In this document: positions 1 through 8,206 of the stretch, piece after piece
Numbering within the stretch: position 1 is the first letter of the stretch
How the letters are laid out: every line of letters starts with the position of its first letter
Source of the DNA: Pseudomonas fluorescens Q2-87
GTDB taxonomy: Bacteria > Pseudomonadota > Gammaproteobacteria > Pseudomonadales > Pseudomonadaceae
Assembly (NCBI RefSeq): GCF_000281895.1
Contig: NZ_CM001558.1
Coordinates: 4,716,556 to 4,780,555, forward strand
Reading direction: 5' to 3'
DNA length: 64,000 bases
Position numbers and translations under genes: made by a program
Notes under the pieces: model-generated
Told to the model about the DNA's origin: nothing
The model's database searches: none
Seen by the model: only the letters and a program-made list of their open reading frames with translations

Positions 1-1441
1 TCACCCGCAACCCACCCTCGCGCAGGTTTTGCAGGCTCACTTCGCCGCCATGGCTGTGGGCGATGTTGCGGGCGATACCCAGGCCCAAGCCGTAGCCCTG
101 CTGCTGCCCGGCCAGGCGAAAGTGCGGTTCGAACACCTGCTCCAAGCGCTGTTCCGGCACGCCCGGGCCTTCGTCGTCGACGTGCAGGATGAACGCGGCT
201 TCGTCGTCATCGATGTGCAGGTGGGCGTTCTGCCCATACTTCAACGCGTTGTCGATCAGGTTGCCGATGCACCGCTTGAGCGCCAGCGGCTTGCCGGGAT
301 ACGGCGCCAATGCCCGGCCATCCTGGGTCACGCGACCGTTGCCGTGGGGCGCCAGATACGGTTCGACCAGGCAATCGAGCACATGGTTGAGGTCCACAGG
401 TTCGATGTTTTCGTGGATGTCGGTGTCCTTCACGCATTGCAGCGCGCCCTTGACCAGCAACTCCAGCTCGTCCAGGTCACGGCCGAACTTGGCTTGCAGG
501 TTTTCGTCTTCCAACAACTCGACCCGCAAGCGCAACCGGGTGATCGGCGTGCGCAAGTCATGGGAGATCGCGCTGAACAATTGGCTGCGCTCGGTCAGGT
601 AGCGGCTGATGCGTTCGCGCATGGCGTTGAACGCCCGCCCCACCTCCACCACTTCGCTGCCGCCGCCCTCGGCCACGGGCTCCACTTCGGCGCCCAGGGA
701 CATATCCCTTGCCGCCCGGGCCAGCCGCTTGAGGGGCCGGCTCTGCCAGTGGACCAGCAAACCGATGAACAGCAGCAACAAGCTGCTGGTGAGCACGATG
801 AAGCCGACCTGCTGCTTGGGCAGGTCCTGCTCTTCGAGACTGGTATAGGGCTCCGGCAACAACGAGGCGATGTACAGCCATTCGCCGGGGGCCATTTGGA
901 TTTGCGTGACCAGCACCGGCGGGTTCACCGGTTCAAGGGTCAAGGCATAGTGCGCCCATGAGCGCGGCAGTTCGTCGAGCTTGAGCCCGGCGTTGAAAAT
1001 ACGCAGATCGTCGGGGCTGACGAATGTCACCGAAATGTCGGCATTGTGGCCCAAGGACCGGCGCAGCACTTCGTCCACCGCCTGGAGCACCGCCAGTTTG
1101 CGTGGCGTCACCGGCAGCACGTCCATGCCCAGGGGCTTGTCATTGAGCGTGACGACAAACCGCGTACCGCCCATGCTGCGCAATTGGTCGAGTACCAACG
1201 GCCGGTAAGCCACCGGCAACGACCGCAAGTAGCTGACGCTGGCGGTCATCGAATGAGCCAGGCTGCGGGCGCTGGTGACCAGGCCCTCAAGCTGGGTGGC
1301 GCGCAGTTGCGACACCCAGATCAGGCTGGAAAGGGTCTGGGCGAACAGCACCACCAGTAAAGTCAGCAGCAGCATGCGACCCAGCAACGAACGCGGCACT
1401 GGCACCCGCCGGGCGACTTTCCTGACCCAATCAGTGACCAT
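1..1441 (-). CDS. gtrS: Sensor histidine kinase of the glucose-responsive GtrS/GltR system (3' end outside window)
   Basis: This inner-membrane kinase is expected to phosphorylate the response regulator encoded just upstream and so control glucose uptake and Entner-Doudoroff genes. About 480 codons are present from an ATG at 1441. The order is an N-terminal membrane segment (LLGRMLLLTLLVVLFAQ), a periplasmic region, a second membrane segment (VLTSSLLLLFIGLLVHW), a HAMP-like linker, the phospho-acceptor box SAISHDLRTPITRLR, and ATPase boxes NLIDNALKYG, DEGPGVP and GYGLGLGIA. The frame is still open at position 1, so only the last few residues should be missing. The start lies about 10 nt upstream of the gltR stop, so the two genes overlap and are co-translated. 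The name rests on synteny with gltR, glk and edd in other pseudomonads. Confidence 0.9.
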   Translation of the reverse strand, partial: MVTDWVRKVARRVPVPRSLLGRMLLLTLLVVLFAQTLSSLIWVSQLRATQLEGLVTSARSLAHSMTASVSYLRSLPVAYRPLVLDQLRSMGGTRFVVTLNDKPLGMDVLPVTPRKLAVLQAVDEVLRRSLGHNADISVTFVSPDDLRIFNAGLKLDELPRSWAHYALTLEPVNPPVLVTQIQMAPGEWLYIASLLPEPYTSLEEQDLPKQQVGFIVLTSSLLLLFIGLLVHWQSRPLKRLARAARDMSLGAEVEPVAEGGGSEVVEVGRAFNAMRERISRYLTERSQLFSAISHDLRTPITRLRLRVELLEDENLQAKFGRDLDELELLVKGALQCVKDTDIHENIEPVDLNHVLDCLVEPYLAPHGNGRVTQDGRALAPYPGKPLALKRCIGNLIDNALKYGQNAHLHIDDDEAAFILHVDDEGPGVPEQRLEQVFEPHFRLAGQQQGYGLGLGIARNIAHSHGGEVSLQNLREGGLRV

Positions 1442-2162
1442 TGCTGGCAACCACACTGGCCGCCAGTTGATAACCGCTGCCGCGCACCGTACGGATCAAC
1501 CGCGGCGGCTTGTCGGTGTCGCGCAAGCGCTGGCGCAGGCGACTGACCGCCATGTCGACGATCCGGTCCAGGGGCATCAGTTCACGACCACGGGTGGCAT
1601 TGCCGATGGTGTCGCGGTCGAGGATTTCCTGGGGATGATCGAGGAACAGCTTGAGCAGGGCAAAGTCGGCGCCAGAGAGAATCACCTCTTCGCCGTCGGT
1701 GTGGAACAACCGGTGACTGACCATGTCCAGTCGCCATTCATCGAAGGCCAGCACTTCGCCGCCGGAGCGCTCCTGGCCGAATTGCGCCCGGCGCAGCAAA
1801 GCCTTGATGCGCGCCTGCAATTCACGCGGGCTGAACGGCTTGCCCAGGTAGTCGTCGGCACCCAGTTCCAAGCCGATGACCCGGTCGGCCTCGTCGGAGC
1901 TGGCGGTGAGCATGATGATCGGCACATGGGCCTGGCGCGGGTGCTGGCGAACCCAGCGGCAAAGGCTGAAGCCGTCTTCATCCGGCAGCATCACATCGAG
2001 AATCACCAGGTCGCTCGGAGCGTCGTTCAACGCCTGGCGGAACCCGGCGCCATCGGGGGTGGTACGCACCTGGAAACCCGCGCGACTGAGGTAGGTGTCC
2101 AGCAGCTCGCGAATTTCCTGATCATCGTCGACCAACAAAATCGATTTGTTCACTGAACTCAC
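1431..2162 (-). CDS. gltR: OmpR-family response regulator GltR
   Basis: Cytoplasmic DNA-binding response regulator of 243 residues. The receiver domain has the acidic pocket VDDDQE near residue 11, the phospho-acceptor Asp56 in LVILDVMLPD, and the conserved Lys in GKPFSPRE. A winged-helix output domain follows at about 145-235 (SRLRQRLRDTDKPPRLIRTVRGSGYQL). It partners the kinase whose start overlaps its stop codon. In Pseudomonas the GtrS/GltR pair responds to glucose-derived 2-ketogluconate or 6-phosphogluconate and controls the glucose porin/transporter and ED enzymes. About 180 nt containing a REP pair separate it from glk, so it may have its own promoter as well as read-through. Confidence 0.93.
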   Translation of the reverse strand: MSSVNKSILLVDDDQEIRELLDTYLSRAGFQVRTTPDGAGFRQALNDAPSDLVILDVMLPDEDGFSLCRWVRQHPRQAHVPIIMLTASSDEADRVIGLELGADDYLGKPFSPRELQARIKALLRRAQFGQERSGGEVLAFDEWRLDMVSHRLFHTDGEEVILSGADFALLKLFLDHPQEILDRDTIGNATRGRELMPLDRIVDMAVSRLRQRLRDTDKPPRLIRTVRGSGYQLAASVVASNGH

Positions 2163-2236
2163 GGGCCTCGTCCTTGTTGTTTGGGTTGGGGCGGATTATG
2201 CCTGATGGTTGGACCGTACAAACACCACAGAACCTT

Positions 2237-2326
2237 TGTGGGAGCGGGCTTGCTCGCGAAGGCGGAGTGTCAGGCAACGACAATGTTGAATGACACACCG
2301 CCTTCGCGAGCAAGCCCGCTCCCACA
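2237..2326. repeat. REP pair (type A), inverted
   Basis: Two copies of the core TGTGGGAGCGGGCTTGCTCG face each other about 90 nt apart, each followed by GCGAAGGCGG. The pair can fold into a cruciform or mRNA hairpin. It lies between gltR and glk. Confidence 0.9.
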
Positions 2327-2343
2327 GGGTCCGTATTTCAATT

Positions 2344-3303
2344 TCAAGATTGAGCAGACTGCTCCAACGCCACACCCGCGCCCATCAGGCCCGAATAGGG
2401 CGCCGTTACCAGCCAGACCGGAATGCCCTTGAAGTAATCGCTCATGCAGCCCTTGTCGGCGAAGCAACGAGCGAAACCGCTTTCAAGGAAGAATTCGGCA
2501 AACCGTGGGATCACCCCTCCGACGATGTACACACCGCCGCGCCCTCCCACCGTCAGCACATTGTTGCCGGCCACGCGCCCCAGCCAACGGCAGAACTGTT
2601 CGAGTACTTCCAAGGCGATAGGGTCGCCGGCCAGGCCCGCGGCGGTGATGGATTCGGGGGTATCGAGCACTGGAGCATGGCCATCGACCGCGCAAATGGC
2701 GCGGTACACCCGAGGCAAGCCGCTGCCGCTCAAGGCGGTTTCGGCGCTGACATGGCCGATCTCGTTGTAGATGTGCTGCCACAGCTGGGTTTCCCGTGGG
2801 CTGCTCATCGGCAGGTCGACATGGCCGCCCTCCCCCGGCAACGCCGCGAAACGACCTTCGCCCAGGTCCAGCAGCGTACCGACGCCCAACCCGGTGCCCG
2901 GCCCGATCACCACCGCCGGACGCATGGGCTCGGGGGTGCCTTCGCACACGACCCGGTATTCATCGGGACGCAGACGGGTCATGCCCAGGGCCATGGCCGA
3001 GAAATCGTTGACCAGCAACAGCTTCTCCACCTGCAATATTTCACAGAACGCCAGGTTGCTCAGGCGCCAGTGATTGTTGGTGAAGCGAAACTCATCACCG
3101 CTCACGGGGCCTGCCACCGACAGGCACACCGAGCCGATGGCCCCCGGCGCCATGCCCATGCCGCTCAGGTAAACCTTGATGGCATCTTCCGGGCAGGCGT
3201 AATCCGCCGTCGCCAGCACCTGGATATTTTCCAGGTTGTGGTTCTTCCACAGCGCGAAACGCGCGTTGGTCCCACCGATGTCACCGACCAAAGCCAATTT
3301 CAA
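2344..3303 (-). CDS. glk: Glucokinase
   Basis: Phosphorylates cytoplasmic glucose to glucose-6-phosphate with ATP, feeding Zwf and the Entner-Doudoroff route. The 319-residue length is normal for the bacterial Glk (ROK-related) family. The N-terminal phosphate loop [12 protein letters not shown] (residues 8-19), the substrate region [12 protein letters not shown] and the adenosine-site glycine motif [11 protein letters not shown] are all present. The start ATG overlaps the edd stop (TTAAGC/ATGA arrangement around 3300-3303), so glk is translationally coupled to edd, as in other pseudomonads. Expression should follow edd and hence HexR control. Confidence 0.95.
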   Translation of the reverse strand: MKLALVGDIGGTNARFALWKNHNLENIQVLATADYACPEDAIKVYLSGMGMAPGAIGSVCLSVAGPVSGDEFRFTNNHWRLSNLAFCEILQVEKLLLVNDFSAMALGMTRLRPDEYRVVCEGTPEPMRPAVVIGPGTGLGVGTLLDLGEGRFAALPGEGGHVDLPMSSPRETQLWQHIYNEIGHVSAETALSGSGLPRVYRAICAVDGHAPVLDTPESITAAGLAGDPIALEVLEQFCRWLGRVAGNNVLTVGGRGGVYIVGGVIPRFAEFFLESGFARCFADKGCMSDYFKGIPVWLVTAPYSGLMGAGVALEQSAQS

Positions 3304-5126
3304 TTAAGCGTCTCCAGGGCCGAAGTAAAGGCGCTGGCGCCCTGCTCCGCCGAGCTGAAGGCCATGCGCATGAAACCGAACAGCTCGCGACCGGTGCCGA
3401 TGTTGTTGCCCAACAGGCCCTTGGCCGGCGTGCGCGCGGCGAATTGCGCGGCGTCCACCTTCAGTTCCAAAGTGCCTTTGACGCCGTCGACGCGAATGAT
3501 ATCGCCCTCCTGCACCCGGGCCAACGCGCCGCCGACATAAGCTTCGGGGCTGACATGAATGGCCGCCGGGATTTTCCCCGACGCACCCGACATGCGCCCG
3601 TCGGTCACCAATGCCACTTTGAAGCCACGGTCCTGCAACACACCGAGGAACGGCGTCATCTTGTGCAGCTCCGGCATGCCGTTGGAACGCGGGCCTTGGA
3701 AGCGCATCACCGCGACAAAATCCTTCTCCAACAGGCCGGCCTTGAACGCATCGGCCAGGTCCTGCTGATCCTGGAAAACCATCGCCGGGGCTTCGACAAC
3801 CTGATTCTCCAGCGCCACCGCGGAAACCTTCATCACGCCACGGCCCAGGTTACCTTCCATCACTCGCAACCCACCCTCTGGCGAGAACGCGCGGGCCACC
3901 GGACGCAGGATGTTTTCATCGAGGCTTTCGATCGGGCCATCGCGCCACACCAGCTTGCCCTCCTCCAGGAACGGCTCCTGGGTGTAGCGGCTCAGGCCGT
4001 GACCGAGCACGGTGTTGACGTTTTCATGAAGCAACCCGGCTTCGAGCAGTTCACGGATCAGGAACGACATGCCACCCGCCGCCTGGAAGTGGTTGATGTC
4101 GGCCTTGCCATTCGGATAGACGTGGCTCAGGGTCGGCACCACTTCGGAGAGGTCGGCCATGTCCTGCCAGGTCAACTGGATGCCCGCCGCCATCGCGATG
4201 GCCGGCATGTGCAGGGTGTGGTTGGTCGAACCGCCCGTGGCATGCAGCGCGACGATGGAATTGACCAGCGACCGCTCATCGACGATTTCGCCGATAGGCA
4301 TGAAGTTGCCGCTCTGTTTGGTCAGGCGCGTGACCTGGAACGCCGCTTCGCGGGTCAGGGCGTCGCGCAACGGGGTGTTCGGGTTGACGAACGAAGCGCC
4401 CGGCAAGTGCAAGCCCATCACTTCCATCAGCAATTGGTTGGTGTTGGCGGTGCCGTAGAAGGTGCAGGTGCCAGGGCTGTGGTAGGACTTCATCTCCGAT
4501 TCCAGCAGCTCTTCGCGGGTGGCCTTGCCTTCGGCGTAGCGCTGGCGAACGTCGGCTTTCTCCTTGTTGGAAATACCCGAGACCATCGGCCCGCCGGGTA
4601 CGAAGATCGTCGGCAAGTGACCGAAGCGCAGCGCGCCCATCATCAGGCCCGGGACAATCTTGTCGCAGATGCCGAGCATCAGCGCACCGTCGAACATGTT
4701 GTGGGACAACGCCACCGCCGTGGACAACGCGATCACTTCGCGACTCGGCAAGCTCAGTTCCATGCCCGCCTCGCCCTGGGTCACGCCGTCGCACATCGCG
4801 GGCGTGCCGCCGGCGAACTGGCCGACCGAGCCGATCTCGCGCAAGGCGCTCTTGATCTGCTCGGGAAAGGTTTCGTAGGGCTGGTGGGCCGAGAGCATGT
4901 CGTTATAGGAGGACACGATGGCGATGTTGGCGGCGTTCATCATCCGCAGGTGCTGCTTGTCGTCGCTGCTACAGCCGGCCACACCGTGGGCGAAGTTGGC
5001 GCACTGCAGCTTGCCGCGCATCGGGCCGTCGCTGGCAGCACCGCGAATCAATGCAAGGTAAGCCTCGCGCGTGGCGCGGCTGCGGGCGATAAGCCGTTCG
5101 GTGACCTCAAGAACGCGGGGATGCAT
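3300..5126 (-). CDS. edd: 6-phosphogluconate dehydratase (Entner-Doudoroff)
   Basis: Dehydrates 6-phosphogluconate to 2-keto-3-deoxy-6-phosphogluconate, the committed step of the ED pathway. At 608 residues it matches the usual Edd length. IlvD/Edd family boxes include the N-terminal [33 protein letters not shown] and [16 protein letters not shown] near the C-terminus. Cysteines in the first two boxes and in GICDKIVPG are those expected to hold the Fe-S cluster. A GGAG ribosome site lies 8 nt before the ATG at 5126. The gene diverges from gap across a 232-nt region with HexR-type operators and heads the edd-glk(-gltR-gtrS) operon. Confidence 0.96.
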   Translation of the reverse strand: MHPRVLEVTERLIARSRATREAYLALIRGAASDGPMRGKLQCANFAHGVAGCSSDDKQHLRMMNAANIAIVSSYNDMLSAHQPYETFPEQIKSALREIGSVGQFAGGTPAMCDGVTQGEAGMELSLPSREVIALSTAVALSHNMFDGALMLGICDKIVPGLMMGALRFGHLPTIFVPGGPMVSGISNKEKADVRQRYAEGKATREELLESEMKSYHSPGTCTFYGTANTNQLLMEVMGLHLPGASFVNPNTPLRDALTREAAFQVTRLTKQSGNFMPIGEIVDERSLVNSIVALHATGGSTNHTLHMPAIAMAAGIQLTWQDMADLSEVVPTLSHVYPNGKADINHFQAAGGMSFLIRELLEAGLLHENVNTVLGHGLSRYTQEPFLEEGKLVWRDGPIESLDENILRPVARAFSPEGGLRVMEGNLGRGVMKVSAVALENQVVEAPAMVFQDQQDLADAFKAGLLEKDFVAVMRFQGPRSNGMPELHKMTPFLGVLQDRGFKVALVTDGRMSGASGKIPAAIHVSPEAYVGGALARVQEGDIIRVDGVKGTLELKVDAAQFAARTPAKGLLGNNIGTGRELFGFMRMAFSSAEQGASAFTSALETLN

Positions 5127-5259
5127 GTGTAGAACTCCAGGCTAGCGGGTGTGGCGACCTGATTGTCTATGCTGGTCAAGAAGCCCGTCGCGAACACCTG
5201 CCAAGGGCAGGCGACAGACGGTTTCTTGACCACTCGGACCAGTTGATTCAGGTCACTCG

Positions 5260-5274
5260 TTGTAGATAAAACAA
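5260..5274. promoter_or_regulatory. Candidate HexR operator 1 (TTGT-N7-ACAA)
   Basis: TTGTAGATAAAACAA matches the palindrome described for the RpiR-family repressor HexR in Pseudomonas, which is released by KDPG. It lies about 135 nt upstream of edd and is the better placed of the two sites for the edd promoter. Confidence 0.7.
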
Positions 5275-5321
5275 AATATTGCCACTAAAAAGGCTTGTTT
5301 TCTATTTTTATGCGAATAATC

Positions 5322-5336
5322 TTGTAATTCCAACAA
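5322..5336. promoter_or_regulatory. Candidate HexR operator 2 (TTGT-N7-ACAA)
   Basis: TTGTAATTCCAACAA is a second match to the HexR palindrome, 23 nt before the gap start codon, where bound repressor would block gap transcription. The overlapping AACAACAA at 5332-5339 also resembles the A-rich motifs bound by Hfq/Crc during catabolite repression; that second reading is only a suggestion. Confidence 0.65.
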
Positions 5337-5358
5337 CAAATCGACGGCGGCGCAGTTA

Positions 5359-6360
5359 ATGACTCTTCGAATCGCAATCAATGGTTTTGGCCGCATCGGC
5401 CGCAACGTCCTCCGTGCACTGTATACCCAAGGCTACCGTCGCGACTTGCAGATCGTCGCCATCAACGACCTGGGCGACAGTGCCATTAATGCCCATCTGC
5501 TCAAGTTCGATACCGTTCACGGCACGTTCGATGCCGACGTTCAGCACGATCACGAAAGCCTGACGGTCAACGGCGATCGCATCTCGGTCAGCGCCATCCG
5601 CAACCCAGCCGAACTGCCCTGGGCCGCCGAGAAGATCGACGTCGTGTTCGAATGCACCGGCCTGTTCACCGATCGCGCCAAAGCCGCCGCGCATATCAGC
5701 GCCGGTGCCCGCAAGGTGATCATTTCGGCCCCGGCCAAGGGTGCCGATGCCACCGTGGTGTATGGCGTGAACCACGACATCCTGCGCCAGTCCCACCAGA
5801 TCATTTCCAATGCTTCGTGCACCACCAACTGCCTGGCCCCGGTGGCCCAGGTGCTGCATCGCGAGCTGGGCATCGAGAGTGGCCTGATGACCACCATCCA
5901 CGCCTACACCAACGACCAGAACCTGACCGACGTCTACCACAGCGACCCGTACCGCGCGCGTTCGGCCACCCAGAACATGATCCCGAGCAAGACCGGCGCC
6001 GCCGAAGCGGTGGGCCTGGTGTTGCCGGAACTGGCGGGCAAGCTGACCGGCATGGCCGTGCGCGTGCCGGTGATCAACGTGTCCCTGGTCGACCTCACCG
6101 TACAGCTCAAGCGCGAAGCCTCGGCCGAAGAAGTCAACGAACTGCTGCGCCATGCCAGCCAGCATTCGAAGATCCTCGGCTATAACACCCTGCCGCTGGT
6201 TTCCAGCGACTTCAACCACAACCCGCTGTCGTCGATCTTCGACGCCAACCACACCAAGGCCAGCGGCAAGCTGCTCAAGGTACTGGCCTGGTATGACAAC
6301 GAATGGGGCTTCTCCAACCGCATGCTCGATAACTGCCTGGCGTTGTGTAACGCGGAATAA
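5359..6360 (+). CDS. gap: Glyceraldehyde-3-phosphate dehydrogenase (glucose-inducible, Gap-1 type)
   Basis: Oxidises glyceraldehyde-3-phosphate to 1,3-bisphosphoglycerate with NAD in the cytoplasm, downstream of the ED aldolase. The 333-residue length is normal. The Rossmann motif [14 protein letters not shown] (residues 7-20), the catalytic [12 protein letters not shown] with the nucleophilic Cys, and the C-terminal [12 protein letters not shown] are all present. It diverges from edd, and a HexR-type site 23 nt upstream suggests induction together with glucose catabolism. Pseudomonads usually carry a second gapB-like gene for gluconeogenesis; this copy is the glycolytic one by synteny. Confidence 0.95.
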   Translation: MTLRIAINGFGRIGRNVLRALYTQGYRRDLQIVAINDLGDSAINAHLLKFDTVHGTFDADVQHDHESLTVNGDRISVSAIRNPAELPWAAEKIDVVFECTGLFTDRAKAAAHISAGARKVIISAPAKGADATVVYGVNHDILRQSHQIISNASCTTNCLAPVAQVLHRELGIESGLMTTIHAYTNDQNLTDVYHSDPYRARSATQNMIPSKTGAAEAVGLVLPELAGKLTGMAVRVPVINVSLVDLTVQLKREASAEEVNELLRHASQHSKILGYNTLPLVSSDFNHNPLSSIFDANHTKASGKLLKVLAWYDNEWGFSNRMLDNCLALCNAE

Positions 6361-6384
6361 CCGACACGGCAGCCTTGAGCTTTC

Positions 6385-6473
6385 TGTGGGAGCGGGCTTG
6401 CTCGCGAAAGCGGAGTGCCAGTCGACGGAGAGTTAGCTGACCCACCGTCTTCGCGGGCAAGCCCGCTCCCACA
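6385..6473. repeat. REP pair (type A), inverted
   Basis: Head-to-head TGTGGGAGCGGGCTTGCTCGCG and its reverse complement flank a short spacer just after gap. The pair may also act as the 3' stabiliser or end of the gap transcript. Confidence 0.88.
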
Positions 6474-6511
6474 GGGTTACAGGATGCAATGAAATCAAGG
6501 CTTGACCCATC

Positions 6512-6540
6512 GTGTAGGTGATAAGCATTATCATCTACAC
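6512..6540. promoter_or_regulatory. Fur box over the hxuI promoter
   Basis: The near-palindrome GTGTAGGTGATAAGCATTATCATCTACAC matches Fur operators (GATAATGATAATCATTATC type) closely in its GATAATGCTTATCACC core. A TTGACC at 6502-6507 with a CATTAT about 18 nt downstream, inside the box, gives a promoter that Fur-Fe would cover. The sigma-factor start codon is 20 nt further on. Confidence 0.85.
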
Positions 6541-6560
6541 GAACCGGATCGGGCCCTACC

Positions 6561-7085
6561 GTGAGTCAATCGCGCTTTCATCATGTCTTCCTCGCCCAGC
6601 GCACGCCGCTGCTGCGCACCCTCGAGCGAATGGTCAGCAACCCCAGCATCGCCGAAGACCTGCTTCAGGAAACCTACCTGCGCGTCACCCGCGCACTGGG
6701 TGAGCGTACGATCGAGCATCTCGAACCCTTCGTCTTCCAGACTGCTCGCAACCTGGCGCTGGACCATTTGCGCGCGCGCCGTATCCAGTCCCGAACCCTG
6801 CTCGACGACGTACCCCAGGAGATCGTCCACAATATCGCGGCTCCCCACAGCAGCGCCGAGGATGCGGCCCATGCCCAACAATTGCTCGAACGCCTGAACG
6901 TCAGCTTGCAAGCCTTGAGCCCACGCCAGCGGCAGATTTTCATCCTCAGCCGCCTGCATGGCCACAGCTATCAGCACATCGCCCAGCGATTGGGCGTGTC
7001 CCTGAGTACGGTGCAAAAGGAACTGAAACTGATTATGGCGATCTGTGTGGGCGTGGCTGGCCGCAGCGGCGACGGTCATCTTTAG
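6561..7085 (+). CDS. hxuI: FecI-like ECF sigma factor for heme uptake
   Basis: ECF sigma factor of the iron-starvation (FecI) class, 174 residues from a GTG start. Region 2 is recognisable from DLLQETYLRVTRAL to FVFQTARNLALDHLRARR (about 33-75), and region 4 from LSPRQRQIFILSRLHGHSYQHIAQRLGVSLSTVQKEL (about 120-156). It should direct RNA polymerase to the downstream receptor gene when released or activated by the anti-sigma factor. The Fur box immediately upstream makes it iron-repressed. Gene order (sigma, FecR-like, receptor with signalling domain, heme oxygenase) matches the Hxu heme-signalling locus of P. aeruginosa; the hxu names are by that analogy. Confidence 0.88.
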   Translation: MSQSRFHHVFLAQRTPLLRTLERMVSNPSIAEDLLQETYLRVTRALGERTIEHLEPFVFQTARNLALDHLRARRIQSRTLLDDVPQEIVHNIAAPHSSAEDAAHAQQLLERLNVSLQALSPRQRQIFILSRLHGHSYQHIAQRLGVSLSTVQKELKLIMAICVGVAGRSGDGHL

Positions 7086-7130
7086 ACGTCATGCTGCACT
7101 CGCGTTTATCGCCAACTCCGAGGAACTCCC

Positions 7131-8087
7131 GTGACGGACAACCAGCATCGACCAGACACAGCGCCGGAAACCGCCCACGCCATGGAACAGGCGCTGGATT
7201 GGTTGATCGTCCTGGACAGCCCCAGCGCGGAGCAGACGCAGCAGTTCCAGGCCTGGCTGGCGGCCGATCCGCGCCACGGCGAGGCGTTCGCCCGGGCCCA
7301 GGCGATCTGGAACGGACCGCAAGTGATGGAAAGTGCCCGTCAACTGGAGGCCGCGCCCAAGGTCACCGCGCTGTCACGCCTGCGTGCCCACTGGAAACCC
7401 CTGGCCACCGCCGCCGTGCTGTTTCTCGGCCTGTTCAACTTCAGCGACCTGCCCCTGCGCTTTCGGGCCGATCACCTGACGGTGGTCGGTGAACGCCAGC
7501 GGGTGCAATTGGAGGACGGCTCCCAGGTCTTGCTTAACACCGACTCGGCATTCTCCAGCACGTTCAACGCCCAGCGGCAGGTGGCCCGCCTGTATAAAGG
7601 CGAGGCGCTTTTCGAGGTGCCGGGCAATCGCAACCTGCCGCTGGAAATCGATGCCGGCCCGGTCACGGCCAGCGTCAGCGACACGACGTTCGCGGTGCGT
7701 TACCTCAATGGCGTGGCTCAGGTCCAAGTGCAGCGTGGCGACGTGGACCTGCGGGCCAACCGTAACGCTGCCCATGTCCGACTGTCAGCCGGGGAGAGCA
7801 TCCGCATCGGCCCCAACGGTTTCGACCGCCCCGCCCGACTCGATGCCGCTGCCGACCTGGCCTGGGTCCAGGGTCGATTGGTGTTCGAAAACCGGCCGCT
7901 TGGCGAAGTGCTGGCCGAGCTACGACGTTATTACCCCGGCTGGATCATCAACAACAACGAACAGTTGGCCAGTGTCGCGGTGACTGGAAACTACCGCCTC
8001 GACCAGCCCTTGGACGTGGTCCGCTCCCTGGCCCAGATCACCTCGGCACGTCTCCAGGAATTCCCGGCGCTGGTGATTCTCAACTAA
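7131..8087 (+). CDS. hxuR: FecR-family anti-sigma factor
   Basis: Inner-membrane anti-sigma factor of 318 residues from a GTG start, 45 nt after the sigma gene. The N-terminal cytoplasmic DUF4880 segment has the ALDWLIVLDSPSAEQTQQFQAWLAADPRHGEAF pattern (about 20-55). A single membrane helix is at about 90-106 (PLATAAVLFLGLFNF). The periplasmic FecR domain follows (RVQLEDGSQVLLNTDSAFS, FEVPGNRNLPLEI), with an STN-like C-terminal segment (LGEVLAELRRYYPG) that contacts the receptor's signalling domain. It should hold or activate HxuI according to receptor occupancy. Confidence 0.88.
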   Translation: MTDNQHRPDTAPETAHAMEQALDWLIVLDSPSAEQTQQFQAWLAADPRHGEAFARAQAIWNGPQVMESARQLEAAPKVTALSRLRAHWKPLATAAVLFLGLFNFSDLPLRFRADHLTVVGERQRVQLEDGSQVLLNTDSAFSSTFNAQRQVARLYKGEALFEVPGNRNLPLEIDAGPVTASVSDTTFAVRYLNGVAQVQVQRGDVDLRANRNAAHVRLSAGESIRIGPNGFDRPARLDAAADLAWVQGRLVFENRPLGEVLAELRRYYPGWIINNNEQLASVAVTGNYRLDQPLDVVRSLAQITSARLQEFPALVILN

Positions 8088-8206
8088 ATGAGCATTATTT
8101 TTACTCGATAGGCTCCGCTGGTTCGTCTCGTTATAGCCAATGCAATTGATTCGCATCTACCGACGCGAATCTGCACCTATAACAGATGCGACACGGAGCG
8201 CTATCG

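Noticed and set aside
3444..5132. 562-codon plus-strand frame opposite edd
   Set aside because: Shadow frame; edd has full-length family identity on the minus strand.
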